From contig NZ_LWIG01000069.1 of NCBI RefSeq assembly GCF_002068095.1, forward strand, positions 167,841-231,840: a stretch of 64,000 nucleotides of DNA, given 5' to 3'. A program made the position numbers and the translations under genes. The notes under the pieces were generated by a model, which did no database searches, had not been told where the DNA came from, and saw nothing but the letters and a program-made list of their open reading frames with translations. Source of the DNA: Bradyrhizobium sacchari. GTDB lineage: Bacteria > Pseudomonadota > Alphaproteobacteria > Rhizobiales > Xanthobacteraceae. This document shows positions 26,350 through 35,167 of the stretch, one piece after another. Each line of letters begins with the position of its first letter. Position 1 is the first letter of the stretch.

Positions 26350-26470
26350 ACCTCTCCCGCTTGCGGGAGAGGTCGCGCCGAAGGCGCGGGTTAGGGCTTT
26401 CTCCGCTTGGGGATTGTCCCATTGCGGAAGCACCCTCTCCCCAACCCTCTCCCGCAAGCGGGAGAGGGAG
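26350..26470. repeat. palindromic intergenic repeat, family D
   Basis: CCTCTCCCGCTTGCGGGAGA (26350 onward) is itself a palindrome, and CCCTCTCCCGCAAGCGGGAG at the right end is a second one. The left and right units are also reverse complements of each other, so the element can fold as two small hairpins or one long one. It lies between the convergent chemoreceptor and porin genes and can serve as a terminator for both. Confidence 0.85.
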
Positions 26471-26525
26471 CAAAGCTCCGTCGTTGCAGCGATCAAGGCT
26501 CACTTCATCGCGCCTGAGCCGCCGC

Positions 26526-28520
26526 TCAGAACTCGCCGTGCAGCCGCCCCGAAAACACCGACACCGGGCCACGATCCGCATTGTAGGCGGGGTTGACGAT
26601 GAGCTGGTAGTCGGCGGTGAAGGTCAGCGCCTTGTTCAGCGCGTAGGCGTAGTAGGTTTCCAGCACGCGCTCGCGGCGGTAGTTGAGCCGGCCGTCGCCG
26701 ATGAGGGGCCCGAGGCCGCCGGCGGCGATGAAGTCGCGATGGTCCTGCGAGAGGCCGTTGACGGCGCCGGCGATGGCGACGACGTCGTCGGGCCGGCCCC
26801 ATTTCGTGCCCTTCACCGAGACGCCGCCGGACAGGCTGCGGTCGATGTCGGTGAAGGCCATGATCTCATTGCGGCCGTCGTTCCAGCTCCAGCGGCCGAA
26901 CACGCCCACATCGTCGGTGATGGCCTGCTCGACGTTGAATGCGTAGCCGTATTTGAGACGGCCGCGGCGAGTCTGGCTGATGTCCACGCCGAACGCGGGA
27001 TTGTCCAGCGTCTCGCGATAGCTGCCGGAGAAGGTGCTGTTGACGAAGCCGAGCGTGCGCAGCTTGCCGGGCTGGCCGAACAGCGAATAGCGCAGTTCGA
27101 GCTCGCCGACATATTCGCCGCGGCGGCCGATATTCATGTCGAAATTGTTCGAGTTGGAGACGGCGTCGACCAGGAAGTAGCCGCCGCGCACCGCCCACTG
27201 CTTCTGGTTCAACTCGGCGGTGGCGCCGTAGCCGAGGCCGAGCTTGTCGGCGGCGTAGTCGAAGGCGCCGGACGCCCAGATCGACCAGTTCATGAAGTCC
27301 TTGCGCGGATCATGCGCATAGGAATTGCCGTCGAACACGTCGACCACGGAGAATTTGCCGACCTGCAAGGTCAGGCGCGAGACGTCGGCTTTGCCGGCGA
27401 GTTGGAACTGGCCGCTGGCGAGCTCTTCCTGCTCGCCGCCGAAGCCGAAGGTGTGGCGCACGAACAGGCGCGAAGCGTTGAAATGCGGATAAGGAAAGCC
27501 GGACTTCTGCGCTTCGCCATTGGGGAAGCCCGCAGCGCCCGTCGTGTTGTTGAAGCCAAAGCCCTGCAGCAGTTCGGGATTGAAATAGACCTCGCCGCCG
27601 TCCCACAGCCGCGCATTCAGATAGAGCGAGTTGCTCCAGGTCTGCTGGAAATCCGGCGACGGGAGCAGGCTGTTTGGTCCGGTATAGGGCGCGTGGAACG
27701 CCGGGTAGCCTTGCCCCAGCACGGTCGACTGGCCGTGAATCTCCCAGCGGCTGGACTCGGTGTCGGTGACATCCGACTTCGGGTTGTAGGTCGGCACGCC
27801 CGGCCAGTCGATCTTGCGATTGAGGCCGATGCGCAGGCTCTGGAAATCCATCGACGACGCATATTGCGCGCCGGAGGGGAAGGTGACGTTGGCGTTATCG
27901 AACTTGCTGTAGAGATATTCCAGCCGCGCGCTCCAGTGCGGCGCGAAGGCGTATTCGACGCCGCCGCCGGCCGTCCAGCCGAACCGCGTGTGCAGCACCT
28001 TCTCCTCGGTGCCGCCGGCCGGCGTCGACAGAAAACGCTCGCCGGCGAACGCCGCGCCGCCAGTCGCGTAGAACAGCCAATTGCCGCTGGCGTAGCCGAG
28101 CCGTGCGCGCAGGCTCGCGACATAGTCCCAGCGTTCCTCCGCGCTCGACAGCGCGGTCGCTGCCGATGACACGACGTGATTGGACGGCAGATAGTTCGGA
28201 AACGAGATGTCCCCTTCGACGCCGAGCAGGAGCCCCGAATTGAGGCGCCAGTTGTAGCCCGCCTGCACGCCGCCGGTCGCGCCGGTGAACACGTGGTCGT
28301 CGGTTGCGAGCGTGGGGTCGGTCAGTGTCGCCGAGGACGTGCCGCGGGTAACGCCGACATGCGCGCCGATATAGAGGCCGGTCCAGTCATAGACGGCTTT
28401 CAGCGCCGGTGCCTTCAGCGGCAGATCGGCCGCGCGGCTGGCGGCAGGAAAAACCATCACGCCCGAGGCGATTGCCGCGGCCGTCCGCAAATAGCTGTAA
28501 CGGTGACCTCTCAACGTCAA
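26526..28520 (-). CDS. outer-membrane porin: Omp25-like barrel fused to OprB-type carbohydrate porin
   Basis: A protein of about 664 residues. After a signal peptide (RGHRYSYLRTAAAIASGVMV, cleavage near SRA-ADLP) comes an eight-strand barrel of the Omp25/surface-antigen type (residues about 35-235: VYDWTGLYIGAHVGVTRGTS, VQAGYNWRLNSGLLLGVEGD, LRIGLN). It is followed by an OprB carbohydrate-selective porin domain (residues about 260-660) beginning WEIHGQSTVLGQGYPAFHAP and ending SVFSGRLHGEF. The start is a TTG at 28520, backed by a GGGGG run 9 bases upstream and by the signal peptide; an ATG at 28589 would give a longer leader. The role is sugar entry through the outer membrane. Other bradyrhizobia have this fusion too, by my recollection. 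Confidence 0.82.
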   Translation of the reverse strand: MTLRGHRYSYLRTAAAIASGVMVFPAASRAADLPLKAPALKAVYDWTGLYIGAHVGVTRGTSSATLTDPTLATDDHVFTGATGGVQAGYNWRLNSGLLLGVEGDISFPNYLPSNHVVSSAATALSSAEERWDYVASLRARLGYASGNWLFYATGGAAFAGERFLSTPAGGTEEKVLHTRFGWTAGGGVEYAFAPHWSARLEYLYSKFDNANVTFPSGAQYASSMDFQSLRIGLNRKIDWPGVPTYNPKSDVTDTESSRWEIHGQSTVLGQGYPAFHAPYTGPNSLLPSPDFQQTWSNSLYLNARLWDGGEVYFNPELLQGFGFNNTTGAAGFPNGEAQKSGFPYPHFNASRLFVRHTFGFGGEQEELASGQFQLAGKADVSRLTLQVGKFSVVDVFDGNSYAHDPRKDFMNWSIWASGAFDYAADKLGLGYGATAELNQKQWAVRGGYFLVDAVSNSNNFDMNIGRRGEYVGELELRYSLFGQPGKLRTLGFVNSTFSGSYRETLDNPAFGVDISQTRRGRLKYGYAFNVEQAITDDVGVFGRWSWNDGRNEIMAFTDIDRSLSGGVSVKGTKWGRPDDVVAIAGAVNGLSQDHRDFIAAGGLGPLIGDGRLNYRRERVLETYYAYALNKALTFTADYQLIVNPAYNADRGPVSVFSGRLHGEF

Positions 28521-28884
28521 AACGAAACGCCCCCAAACGCGAATGTGTCCCGCCGCGATATCCCTGCCGATTCGCGGCGCCCCTGTCATCAGGACTTGGT
28601 TGCTCACGCCATCGGACAGACGATCTCGATTCGACGCGATTTCTTCCCAAGCTCCTGAGCTTGTTGCAAACCTTATTGCGATTAATTCGCAATAGCAACT
28701 AGTGCGCATTGCCGCAGGGGATGGTTCGCACCCTTGTGTGACGGGGCTGCAACAATTCGCAGTCCCCAAAACAGTTGACCCGCCCGGGGGGACAGCCGGG
28801 CGGGTCGGGGGCACGACACGGGGTGGATGAGGCGCCCGTGTCGGACGCAGGGTCCACGTGGAAGATCGGCCTCAGGTACTCAAA
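28521..28884. other. 364-base intergenic region between the porin gene and a small secreted protein gene
   Basis: The region carries no gene that I can support. It should contain the porin promoter on the minus strand (an A/T-richer stretch, CTTATTGCGATTAATTCGCA, lies at 28671-28690) and a strong terminator-like hairpin at 28777-28806. Longer open frames of the porin extend into it only because the frame happens to be open. Confidence 0.5.
28777..28806 (-). terminator. terminator-like hairpin after the small secreted protein gene
   Basis: GACCCGCCCGG (28777-28787) and CCGGGCGGGTC (28796-28806) form a perfect 11-base stem with an 8-base loop. Read on the minus strand the stem is followed by AACTGTTTTGGGG, a modest T run. 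It lies about 80 bases past the stop at 28885, the right place to end that transcript and to insulate the porin promoter. Confidence 0.65.
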
Positions 28885-29148
28885 TCAGTAGCAGCTACGA
28901 ACGCGGCCAACGTACTGGCCGAAGGCGTTGTACTGGGCGACCCAGCCGCAGCGGTGATAGCCGTAGTAATAGGGATCGTTGCTGGCGGCGATCGCGGAGC
29001 CGACGACGGCGGCGGTGGCGATGCCGGCACCCACGCCCCAGACCCAGCCGGGCTGCTTGGCTTCGGCCGCGGTGGTGGTGGACGCGATGCTGCCGGTGAC
29101 GGCGAGGGCAGCGAGAGCTGCGGCGGCAATCTTGGTCTTGATCGACAT
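28885..29148 (-). CDS. small secreted or membrane protein, glycine/alanine-rich
   Basis: An 87-residue protein. The signal peptide is KTKIAAAALAALAVTGSIAS (cleavage near AEA). Then comes WVWGVGAGIATAAVVGSAIA, a glycine-rich hydrophobic stretch, and a C-terminal tail with YYYGYHRCGWVAQYNAFGQY and two cysteines, ending RVRSCY. The pattern of a GxGxxxG-type segment followed by aromatic residues is common in short rhizobial envelope proteins of unknown function. The start at 29148 is set by the signal peptide and GGATGGAGTTTCAC upstream. Confidence 0.75.
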   Translation of the reverse strand: MSIKTKIAAAALAALAVTGSIASTTTAAEAKQPGWVWGVGAGIATAAVVGSAIAASNDPYYYGYHRCGWVAQYNAFGQYVGRVRSCY

Positions 29149-29287
29149 GTGAAACTCCATCCGGGTTGAGGCGGTCCGTTGTGGCCCGCGTGCCCAGTTG
29201 GACGGAGGCATGGCAAAACCGGTTCGAAAGTGCCTTGGGCACTCCCGAAACGCGGCTATTTCCAGAATAGATTCAGTTGGATACGGC

Positions 29288-30094
29288 CTAACCGAGAGGG
29301 CCTTTCGCGAGCCTGTTCACGTCGAAGTTATCGACTTCACCCAGCAGCTCGCAGAAGGCCCGCGCGCCCTGGTCGATGAGCTGCTCGCCCTTCTCCGCCA
29401 CGGCCAGCGTCGCATTGCCGATTGCGCCGCTGAGGTTGAGATCCTGCGCCTGCCAGGCGAACGGCGCGGGGCGCTGCGTCGACAGCCAGCGATACTGCTT
29501 TTCCAACGCCACGCTGCTCGCGGGAAAATCCGCGATCGCATCTTTGCGCACCTGACCCGGATAGCGCGCCAGCATGATCGAGGTCTCGACCGCGCCGCCG
29601 TGGATGCCGTGGCGCACTTCCTCGGCCGGGAACAATTTGTCCGCGCCTGACAGCCGCGACCATGACGTCGTCACCACGAACAACCCTTGGTGCGCGCGCA
29701 GATCCTGCGCCACCAGCATCATCGCCGCGCTGTTGCCGCCATGGCTGGTGATGATGACGAGCTTTCGGAGGCCGCGCCGCGCGATGTCCTCGCCGATTCC
29801 CGTCCACCGCTTCAGCGCCGCGTCAGTCGGCAGCGTCTGCGTGCCCGGATAGTCGATATGTTCGGTGGAAATGCCGATCGGCTCAACAGGGAGAAAACTG
29901 GCCGGAACGGATGCGGGCAGGAGCTCGCGCACGCGCGCGAGATAGGCGTCCGCGATCAGCACGTCCGTCGTGAGCGGCAAATGCGGGCCGTGCTGCTCGG
30001 TCGCCGCCAGCGGCAGCACCGCGATCCAGCGCGACACCTCCGCCGGGGCAGCATCGGCCCAGTGGATATCGATCCAGTCGCGGGACGGCGTCAT
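29288..30094 (-). CDS. creatininase family amidohydrolase
   Basis: A protein of about 268 residues of the creatininase fold, a metal-dependent amidohydrolase. Metal ligands are visible in ATEQHGPHLPLTTDVLIADA (Glu, His, Asp), ITSHGGNSAAM and HGIHGGAVETSIML (His and Glu). The family includes creatinine amidohydrolase, formamidopyrimidine deformylases in flavin synthesis and MftE, so the substrate cannot be named. A GTG codon 27 bases upstream is an alternative start. It is divergent from an ABC importer/2-hydroxyacid dehydrogenase operon and may act on the imported compound. Confidence 0.85.
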   Translation of the reverse strand: MTPSRDWIDIHWADAAPAEVSRWIAVLPLAATEQHGPHLPLTTDVLIADAYLARVRELLPASVPASFLPVEPIGISTEHIDYPGTQTLPTDAALKRWTGIGEDIARRGLRKLVIITSHGGNSAAMMLVAQDLRAHQGLFVVTTSWSRLSGADKLFPAEEVRHGIHGGAVETSIMLARYPGQVRKDAIADFPASSVALEKQYRWLSTQRPAPFAWQAQDLNLSGAIGNATLAVAEKGEQLIDQGARAFCELLGEVDNFDVNRLAKGPLG

Positions 30095-30231
30095 CAAGGT
30101 TTCTTTGCCCGAATTTGTCACGTAATTTGGGTTAAGAGGGGACGCGGGCCCGACCGGCTCGCGTCCCCAATGTCATGCGGTTTTATCGCGTTGGCTTGGT
30201 ATCGGCTAGAAGCGATCGACGGAGTGCACTC

Positions 30232-31254
30232 ATGAGCCCCTCTCATCTGCGGCGAGCGTTAACGATAGGCCTGATGGCCGCTTTCGCCTCGATCCTGCCG
30301 GCGCGCGCCGAGACGCTCGACAAGGTCGCCTTCGGCACCAACTGGGTCGCCGAGGCCGAGCATGGCGGCTTCTTCCAGGCGGTCGCCGACGGCACCTACA
30401 CGAAGTACGGGCTGGACGTCACCATCGTCCCCGGCGGTCCCAACGAGAACAACCGGATGCTGCTGATCGCCGGCAAGATCGATTTCTTCATGGCCGCGAA
30501 CACGCTGATGTCGTTCGATGCGGTTGCCAACGACGTCCCCGTCGTCACCATCGCCGCGGTGTTCCAGAAGGATCCGCAGGTGATGCTGACGCAGCCCGAC
30601 GCCAAGGTCGCCAGGATCGAGGACCTCAAGCCGCTGACGCTGTTCGTCTCCAAGGAGGGCATGAGCAGCTATTTCCAGTGGCTGAAATCCGAATACGGCT
30701 TCAACGACAAGAACGTGCGTCCCTACAATTTCAATCCGCAGCCCTTCATCGCCAACCCCAAGAGCGCGATGCAGGGGTATGTCACGTCCGAGCCGTTCGC
30801 GGTCGAGAAGGCCGCCGGCTTCAAGCCGAACGTCATCCTTCTCGCCGATTACGGCTTCAACACCTATTCGACCCTGATCGAGACCCGCCGCGAGATCGCC
30901 GAGAAGAAGCCTGACCTGGTGCAGCGCTTCGTCGACGCCTCCATGATCGGCTGGTACAATTACATCTACCGCGACAATTCCGCCGGCAATGCCCTGATCA
31001 AGAAGCTCAATCCGGAGATGACCGACGATCTGCTCGCCTATTCCGTTGCCAAGATGAAGGAATACGGCATCGTCGATTCCGGCGACAGCCTGAAGAACGG
31101 CATCGGCGCGATGAGCGACGAGCGCTACACCTCCTTCTTCAACAAGATGGTGAAGGCGGGCGTCGTGAAGGCGGATCTCGATTTCCGCAAATCCTACACG
31201 CTGCGCTTCGTCAACAAGGGTGTCGGCGTCGAGCTGCGTCCGAACAAGCCGTAA
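30232..31254 (+). CDS. ABC transporter substrate-binding protein (NMT1/THI5-like)
   Basis: A 340-residue binding protein. The signal peptide is residues 1 to about 27 (RRALTIGLMAAFASILPA, cleavage after ARA). The mature part starts ETLDKVAFGTNWVAEAEHGG, followed by FFQAVADGTYTKYGLDVTIV and VPGGPNENNRMLLIAGKIDF, the pattern of pyrimidine-precursor and nitrate/sulfonate binding proteins. The start at 30232 follows GGAG at 30221-30224. It begins an operon of five genes running to 34576. The ligand is not known. Confidence 0.9.
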   Translation: MSPSHLRRALTIGLMAAFASILPARAETLDKVAFGTNWVAEAEHGGFFQAVADGTYTKYGLDVTIVPGGPNENNRMLLIAGKIDFFMAANTLMSFDAVANDVPVVTIAAVFQKDPQVMLTQPDAKVARIEDLKPLTLFVSKEGMSSYFQWLKSEYGFNDKNVRPYNFNPQPFIANPKSAMQGYVTSEPFAVEKAAGFKPNVILLADYGFNTYSTLIETRREIAEKKPDLVQRFVDASMIGWYNYIYRDNSAGNALIKKLNPEMTDDLLAYSVAKMKEYGIVDSGDSLKNGIGAMSDERYTSFFNKMVKAGVVKADLDFRKSYTLRFVNKGVGVELRPNKP

Positions 31255-31264
31255 CGCGCGGTCG

Positions 31265-32080
31265 ATGTCTGCGGCCCAAATCTCGTCCACCGTCGAGGCC
31301 AGCCTGACGGCTCTCGCCGTCAGCCTGCGCGGCGTGACGAAGACGTATGACAATGGCGTCATGGCACTGGGGCCGCTCGACCTCGCGGTGTGCAAGGGCG
31401 AGTTCATCTCGCTGCTTGGCCCGTCCGGCTGCGGCAAATCCACCGCGCTGCGGATCATCGCCGGGCTCAGCGCGCCGTCGTCAGGCACGGTGCGGGTGGC
31501 GCGACACGAGGGTGAGGTGCAGCCGGGGCACGGTATCGGCTTCGTGTTCCAGGAGCCCACCCTGATGCCCTGGACCAGCGTGCGCGAGAACGTGCGGCTG
31601 CCGCTGAAGCTCGGCGGCGTCGCGAAGGCTCAGGGGCGCGCGCGTGCCGATGAGGCGCTGGCCAGCGTCGGGCTCACCGATTTCGCCGATGCCTATCCGC
31701 GCGAGCTCTCCGGCGGCATGAAGATGCGGGTGTCGCTGGCGCGCGCGCTCGTCACCGACCCTGATATCCTCCTGATGGACGAGCCGTTCGCAGCTCTCGA
31801 CGAGATCACGCGCTTCCGCCTCAACAACGATCTGCTCGCGCTGTGGCGAGCCCTGGGCAAGACCGTCATCTTCGTCACCCATTCGGTGTTCGAATCGGTC
31901 TATCTGTCACAGCGCGTCGTCGTCATGACGGCGCGGCCGGGCCGCATCCAGGCCGATCTCCGCATCGAGACGGTCGAGCCGCGCGGCGAGGAGTTTCGCA
32001 CCTCCACGGCCTATTCCGATTATTGCCGCCGCGTGTCCGCCGCGCTGGCGCCGTCCTATTCGGGGCAATCGACGTTATGA
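31265..32080 (+). CDS. ABC transporter ATP-binding protein
   Basis: A 271-residue ATPase of the nitrate/sulfonate/pyrimidine importer type. Walker A is GPSGCGKST (about residue 56), the Q-loop is FVFQEPTLMPW, the signature is LSGGMKMRVSLARAL, Walker B is ILLMDEPFAALD, and the switch is VTHSVFES. It begins 10 bases after the binding-protein stop and overlaps the permease start by 4 bases (ATGA at 32077-32080), so the three are coupled. Confidence 0.93.
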   Translation: MSAAQISSTVEASLTALAVSLRGVTKTYDNGVMALGPLDLAVCKGEFISLLGPSGCGKSTALRIIAGLSAPSSGTVRVARHEGEVQPGHGIGFVFQEPTLMPWTSVRENVRLPLKLGGVAKAQGRARADEALASVGLTDFADAYPRELSGGMKMRVSLARALVTDPDILLMDEPFAALDEITRFRLNNDLLALWRALGKTVIFVTHSVFESVYLSQRVVVMTARPGRIQADLRIETVEPRGEEFRTSTAYSDYCRRVSAALAPSYSGQSTL

Positions 32081-32895
32081 GCGCGCAAAGCTCCGTCACC
32101 GCAAAGCCATCAGGCGGGCAGCATGCGATGCGCTTCGTGCTCCCCGTCGTCGTGTTCGCAGCGGGCCTCTTCGCCTGGGAGCTCGTGGTCCGCATCAAGG
32201 ACATCCCGCCTTATGTGCTGCCGGCACCCTCCGTCATCGTCGTGACGCTGATCAAGGACTGGGCGGTGCTGTCACAATCGCTCGCCACCACGCTTTTGAC
32301 GACCCTCGAAGGGTTCGTCGCCGCCAGCATCGGCGGCATCGCGCTGGCACTGCTGTTCAACCAGTCGAAATGGGTCGAATATTCGCTGTTCCCCTATGCC
32401 GTCGTGCTCCAGGTGACGCCGGTCATTGCGATCGCGCCGCTGCTCCTGATCTATCTGGAGCAGCAGACCGCGGTCGTGGTCTGCGCCTTCATCGTCGCCT
32501 TTTTCCCGGTGCTGTCGAACACCACGCTCGGCCTGAACTCGGTCGACCGCAATCTCGCCGGGCTGTTCCAGCTTTATGGCGCATCAAAGCCGCAAACCCT
32601 GCGTTTCCTGAAGCTGCCGGCGGCGCTGCCCCATATCCTCGGGGGATTGCGGATCGCCGGCGGCCTGTCGCTGATCGGCGCGGTCGTGGCCGAGATCGCG
32701 GCCGGAACAGCCGGCGCCGGCTCCGGGCTCGCCTACAGGATCGCCGAGTCAGGCTACCGGTTGAACATACCCCGCATGTTCGCCGCGCTGCTTTTGTTGT
32801 CGCTGGCCGGGATTGTCATCTATGGGGTGCTGGCGCTAGTTTCCCACCTCGTTTTACGGCGCTGGCATGAGAGCGCGCTTGGAAAGGAAAGCTGA
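32077..32895 (+). CDS. ABC transporter permease
   Basis: A 272-residue membrane protein of the BPD_transp_1 family, with about six hydrophobic segments from FVLPVVVFAAGLFAWELVVR onward. The coupling loop is LFQLYGASKPQTLRFLKLPA. The start overlaps the ATPase stop as ATGA. The stop overlaps the next start as TGATG (32893-32897), so the dehydrogenase is translated right after it. Confidence 0.92.
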   Translation: MSAQSSVTAKPSGGQHAMRFVLPVVVFAAGLFAWELVVRIKDIPPYVLPAPSVIVVTLIKDWAVLSQSLATTLLTTLEGFVAASIGGIALALLFNQSKWVEYSLFPYAVVLQVTPVIAIAPLLLIYLEQQTAVVVCAFIVAFFPVLSNTTLGLNSVDRNLAGLFQLYGASKPQTLRFLKLPAALPHILGGLRIAGGLSLIGAVVAEIAAGTAGAGSGLAYRIAESGYRLNIPRMFAALLLLSLAGIVIYGVLALVSHLVLRRWHESALGKES

Positions 32896-33884
32896 TGTCT
32901 ACCGGTTCGATTTCGTCCGACAAGATCGACCTTCTGATCTATGGGCCGGTGCGGCCGATTCTCGAAAGCGGGTTTTCCGACCATTTCGTCGTGCACAAGG
33001 CCGAGACGCGCGGTGACCTCGAACGCCTGACGCCTGCGATCCGCGAAAAAATCCGCGGCGTGGCGGTGACCTACCACACGGTGCGCGCCGACAGGGATTC
33101 GCTGTCGCAGCTACCCAAGATCGAGATGGTGGCGAGCTTCGGCGTCGGCTACGACCACATCGACGCCAAATACGCGGCCGAGCACAACATCATCGTCACC
33201 AACACGCCGGACGTGCTGACCGAGGAAGTCGCCGACGTCGCGATGGGCCTGCTGATCTCCACCCTGCGCGAGTTCATCAAGGCCGACCGTTATGTGCGCT
33301 CCGGTCTCTGGCAGACGCAGAACTATCCGCTCAGCGTCGGCTCGCTGCGCGACCGCAAGGTCGGCATCGTCGGCATGGGCCGGATCGGCCAGGCCATCGC
33401 GCGCCGTCTCGACGCCTCGCTGGTGCCGGTGGTCTACCATTCGCGCAATCCGTCCAAGGACGTCTCCTACAAGCACTATCCCGATCTGATCGAGATGGCG
33501 AAGGCGGTGGACACCTTGATGGTGATCGTGCCCGGCGGCGCCTCGACCAACAAGATGATCAATGCCGAGGTGCTCAAGGCGCTCGGCCCACGCGGCGTGC
33601 TGATCAACGTCGCGCGCGGCTCCGTGGTGGACGAGGAGGCTTTGGTCCAGGCGCTGAAATCAGGCACCATCCTCGCCGCCGGCCTCGACGTGTTCGCGGC
33701 CGAGCCGAACGTGCCCGACGAGCTCAAGACCATGCAGAATGTCGTGCTGCTGCCGCATATCGGCTCGGCCTCGGTGGTGACGCGCAACGCCATGGACCAG
33801 CTCGTCGTCGACAATCTCAAGGCCTGGTTTGCCGGCAAGGCGCCGCTGACGCCGGTTGCGGAAACGCCGTTTAGGGGACGCTGA
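32895..33884 (+). CDS. D-isomer specific 2-hydroxyacid dehydrogenase
   Basis: A 329-residue NAD(P)H-dependent reductase of glyoxylate, hydroxypyruvate or a related 2-oxo acid. The nucleotide loop VGIVGMGRIGQAIARRLDAS lies around residue 155. Catalytic Arg, Glu and His are in NVARGSVVDEEALVQAL, AGLDVFAAEPNVPDEL and VVLLPHIGSASVVTR. The position inside an importer operon, with TGATG overlaps on both sides, suggests it acts on what the transporter brings in. The length is normal for GhrB/GyaR types. Confidence 0.92.
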   Translation: MSTGSISSDKIDLLIYGPVRPILESGFSDHFVVHKAETRGDLERLTPAIREKIRGVAVTYHTVRADRDSLSQLPKIEMVASFGVGYDHIDAKYAAEHNIIVTNTPDVLTEEVADVAMGLLISTLREFIKADRYVRSGLWQTQNYPLSVGSLRDRKVGIVGMGRIGQAIARRLDASLVPVVYHSRNPSKDVSYKHYPDLIEMAKAVDTLMVIVPGGASTNKMINAEVLKALGPRGVLINVARGSVVDEEALVQALKSGTILAAGLDVFAAEPNVPDELKTMQNVVLLPHIGSASVVTRNAMDQLVVDNLKAWFAGKAPLTPVAETPFRGR

Positions 33885-34576
33885 TGAGAATTCTTCGGGT
33901 TCTCGCATTCGCCATCGCGGCATGTCTTGCCGCGATGAGCCCTGCGTTGGCGCAGGATGCGACGAGCCTGAAGAAATCGATGCCCGGGCAATGGGAGCTC
34001 TCGACCACCGAGCGCAGCAAGACCTGCGTCGTCACGCTCAAGGCCGACGCTGCGGGTCAAGGCTACAAGCTGGAGCTGGAGCCGGCCTGCAAGGCCGCGC
34101 TGCCCTTCACCAAGGACATCGTCGCCTGGAGCGTGAAGGGCCTCGACATCGTTCGCTTGCAGGACGCGACCGGTGAAGCCGTGATCGACTTCACCGAGGT
34201 CGAGGCCGGCATCTTCGAGGGCCTGCGCCAGGGCGAGGGCGTCTACATCCTGCAGGATCTCGCCGCCGCCCGCTCGATGGCCAAGTCGATGGACCAGATG
34301 ATCGGCGACTGGTCGATGGTGCGCGGCAACGGCCAGCCGATCTGCGGGCTGACGCTGACCAACACGGAAGCGGGCCAGGACAATTTCCAGGTCTTCCTCA
34401 AGCCGAAATGCGATCCGGCGATCGCGCAGTTCAACCCGACGCAATGGCGGCTCGAGCGCGGCCAGATCATCCTGATGTCGAAATCAGGCGACGTCTGGCA
34501 GTTCGAGGCCGACGACAACGCGCAGTGGCGGCGCGTCCCCGATACCGCTGATCCCCTGATCATGCTGCGGCAATAA
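33884..34576 (+). CDS. AprI/Inh-type protease-inhibitor-like secreted protein, two domains
   Basis: A 230-residue exported protein. The signal peptide is residues 1 to about 23 (RVLAFAIAACLAAMSPALA). Two copies of an Inh-like beta-barrel follow: one at about residues 33-120 (GQWELSTTERSKTCVVTLKA, KGLDIVRLQDATGEAVIDF), the other at about 138-225 (IGDWSMVRGNGQPICGLTLT, RGQIILMSKSGDVWQFEADD). Each has a WxL/S..C..L pattern with a disulfide pair, as in bacterial metalloprotease inhibitors and brucella Omp19-like proteins. Its start overlaps the dehydrogenase stop (TGATG), although the functions look unrelated. No metalloprotease gene is nearby. Confidence 0.82.
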   Translation: MRILRVLAFAIAACLAAMSPALAQDATSLKKSMPGQWELSTTERSKTCVVTLKADAAGQGYKLELEPACKAALPFTKDIVAWSVKGLDIVRLQDATGEAVIDFTEVEAGIFEGLRQGEGVYILQDLAAARSMAKSMDQMIGDWSMVRGNGQPICGLTLTNTEAGQDNFQVFLKPKCDPAIAQFNPTQWRLERGQIILMSKSGDVWQFEADDNAQWRRVPDTADPLIMLRQ

Positions 34577-34678
34577 TTTCTCTCGGGGATGTCGATTGAG
34601 CCGAGGCTCGATCGTCACATCCATAGCGAGCCGGTGTGCGGCCGGAGCGGTCGCTGCTCGCGCCAAGGGAGTTTTTCC

Positions 34679-35089
34679 ATGCGCTTCATGTACATCGTGA
34701 CCTCCAGCCAGCCGATGGCAGGCCCGTCCCCGGCACTGGCCGAGGCGATGCAGAAGATATCAGAGCGGGAGCTCAAGGCCGGGCGAATGCTCGACACGGG
34801 CGGTTTGATGCCGCTTGCGACCGGCGCACGGGTGAAGATCGTCGACGGCGAGCTCAGCGTCATCGACGGCCCCTTCGTCGAGGCCAAGGAAGTGATCGGC
34901 GGCTACGCCATTTTCGAGCTGCGCGACAAGGCGGAAGCCCTGGCCATGGCGAAGGAATTCATGCAGTTGCATCTCGATCACATGCCGGGATGGGACGGTA
35001 CCTGCGAATTGCGGGCATTCGCGACGCCGGGTGTCGACGTGGCGTGCGAGATCAACGCGCATTCCAGCGTCGCCGCCCACGCCGGATGA
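34679..35089 (+). CDS. YCII-related protein with DGPF motif
   Basis: A 136-residue protein of the YCII/DGPF family: MRFMYIVTSSQPMAGPSPAL, then LATGARVKIVDGELSVIDGP, with the DGPF motif itself at about residues 64-67, and IGGYAIFELRDKAEALAMAK. It is a dimeric ferredoxin-like fold of uncertain function. Genes of this family are very often next to ECF42 sigma factors, as here (35220), and are thought to be their targets. The start at 34679 follows AAGGGAGTTTTTCC. Confidence 0.88.
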   Translation: MRFMYIVTSSQPMAGPSPALAEAMQKISERELKAGRMLDTGGLMPLATGARVKIVDGELSVIDGPFVEAKEVIGGYAIFELRDKAEALAMAKEFMQLHLDHMPGWDGTCELRAFATPGVDVACEINAHSSVAAHAG

Positions 35090-35109
35090 ACACCACCGCT
35101 TGTCCTACA

Positions 35110-35153
35110 GCGTTTTCGAGCGAAGTGAATACCGGGTCGCGTAAAGAAAACGC
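35110..35153. repeat. short inverted repeat, family E
   Basis: GCGTTTTCGAGCGAAGTG at the left and AAAGAAAACGC at the right enclose ACCGGGTCGCG. The arms GCGTTTTC and GAAAACGC pair. The copy at 44228-44271 is nearly identical. It sits just after the DGPF gene. Confidence 0.75.
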
Positions 35154-35167
35154 ATCCAAGCAAGAAT

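Noticed and set aside
24615..26351. A 578-codon open frame opposite the chemoreceptor gene
   Set aside because: It is antisense noise: no ribosome-binding site, low-complexity composition, and the plus strand has a complete HAMP and signalling domain.
26361..28169. A 602-codon plus-strand frame opposite the porin gene
   Set aside because: It contains no recognisable domain and starts inside a palindromic repeat; the minus strand encodes a full porin.
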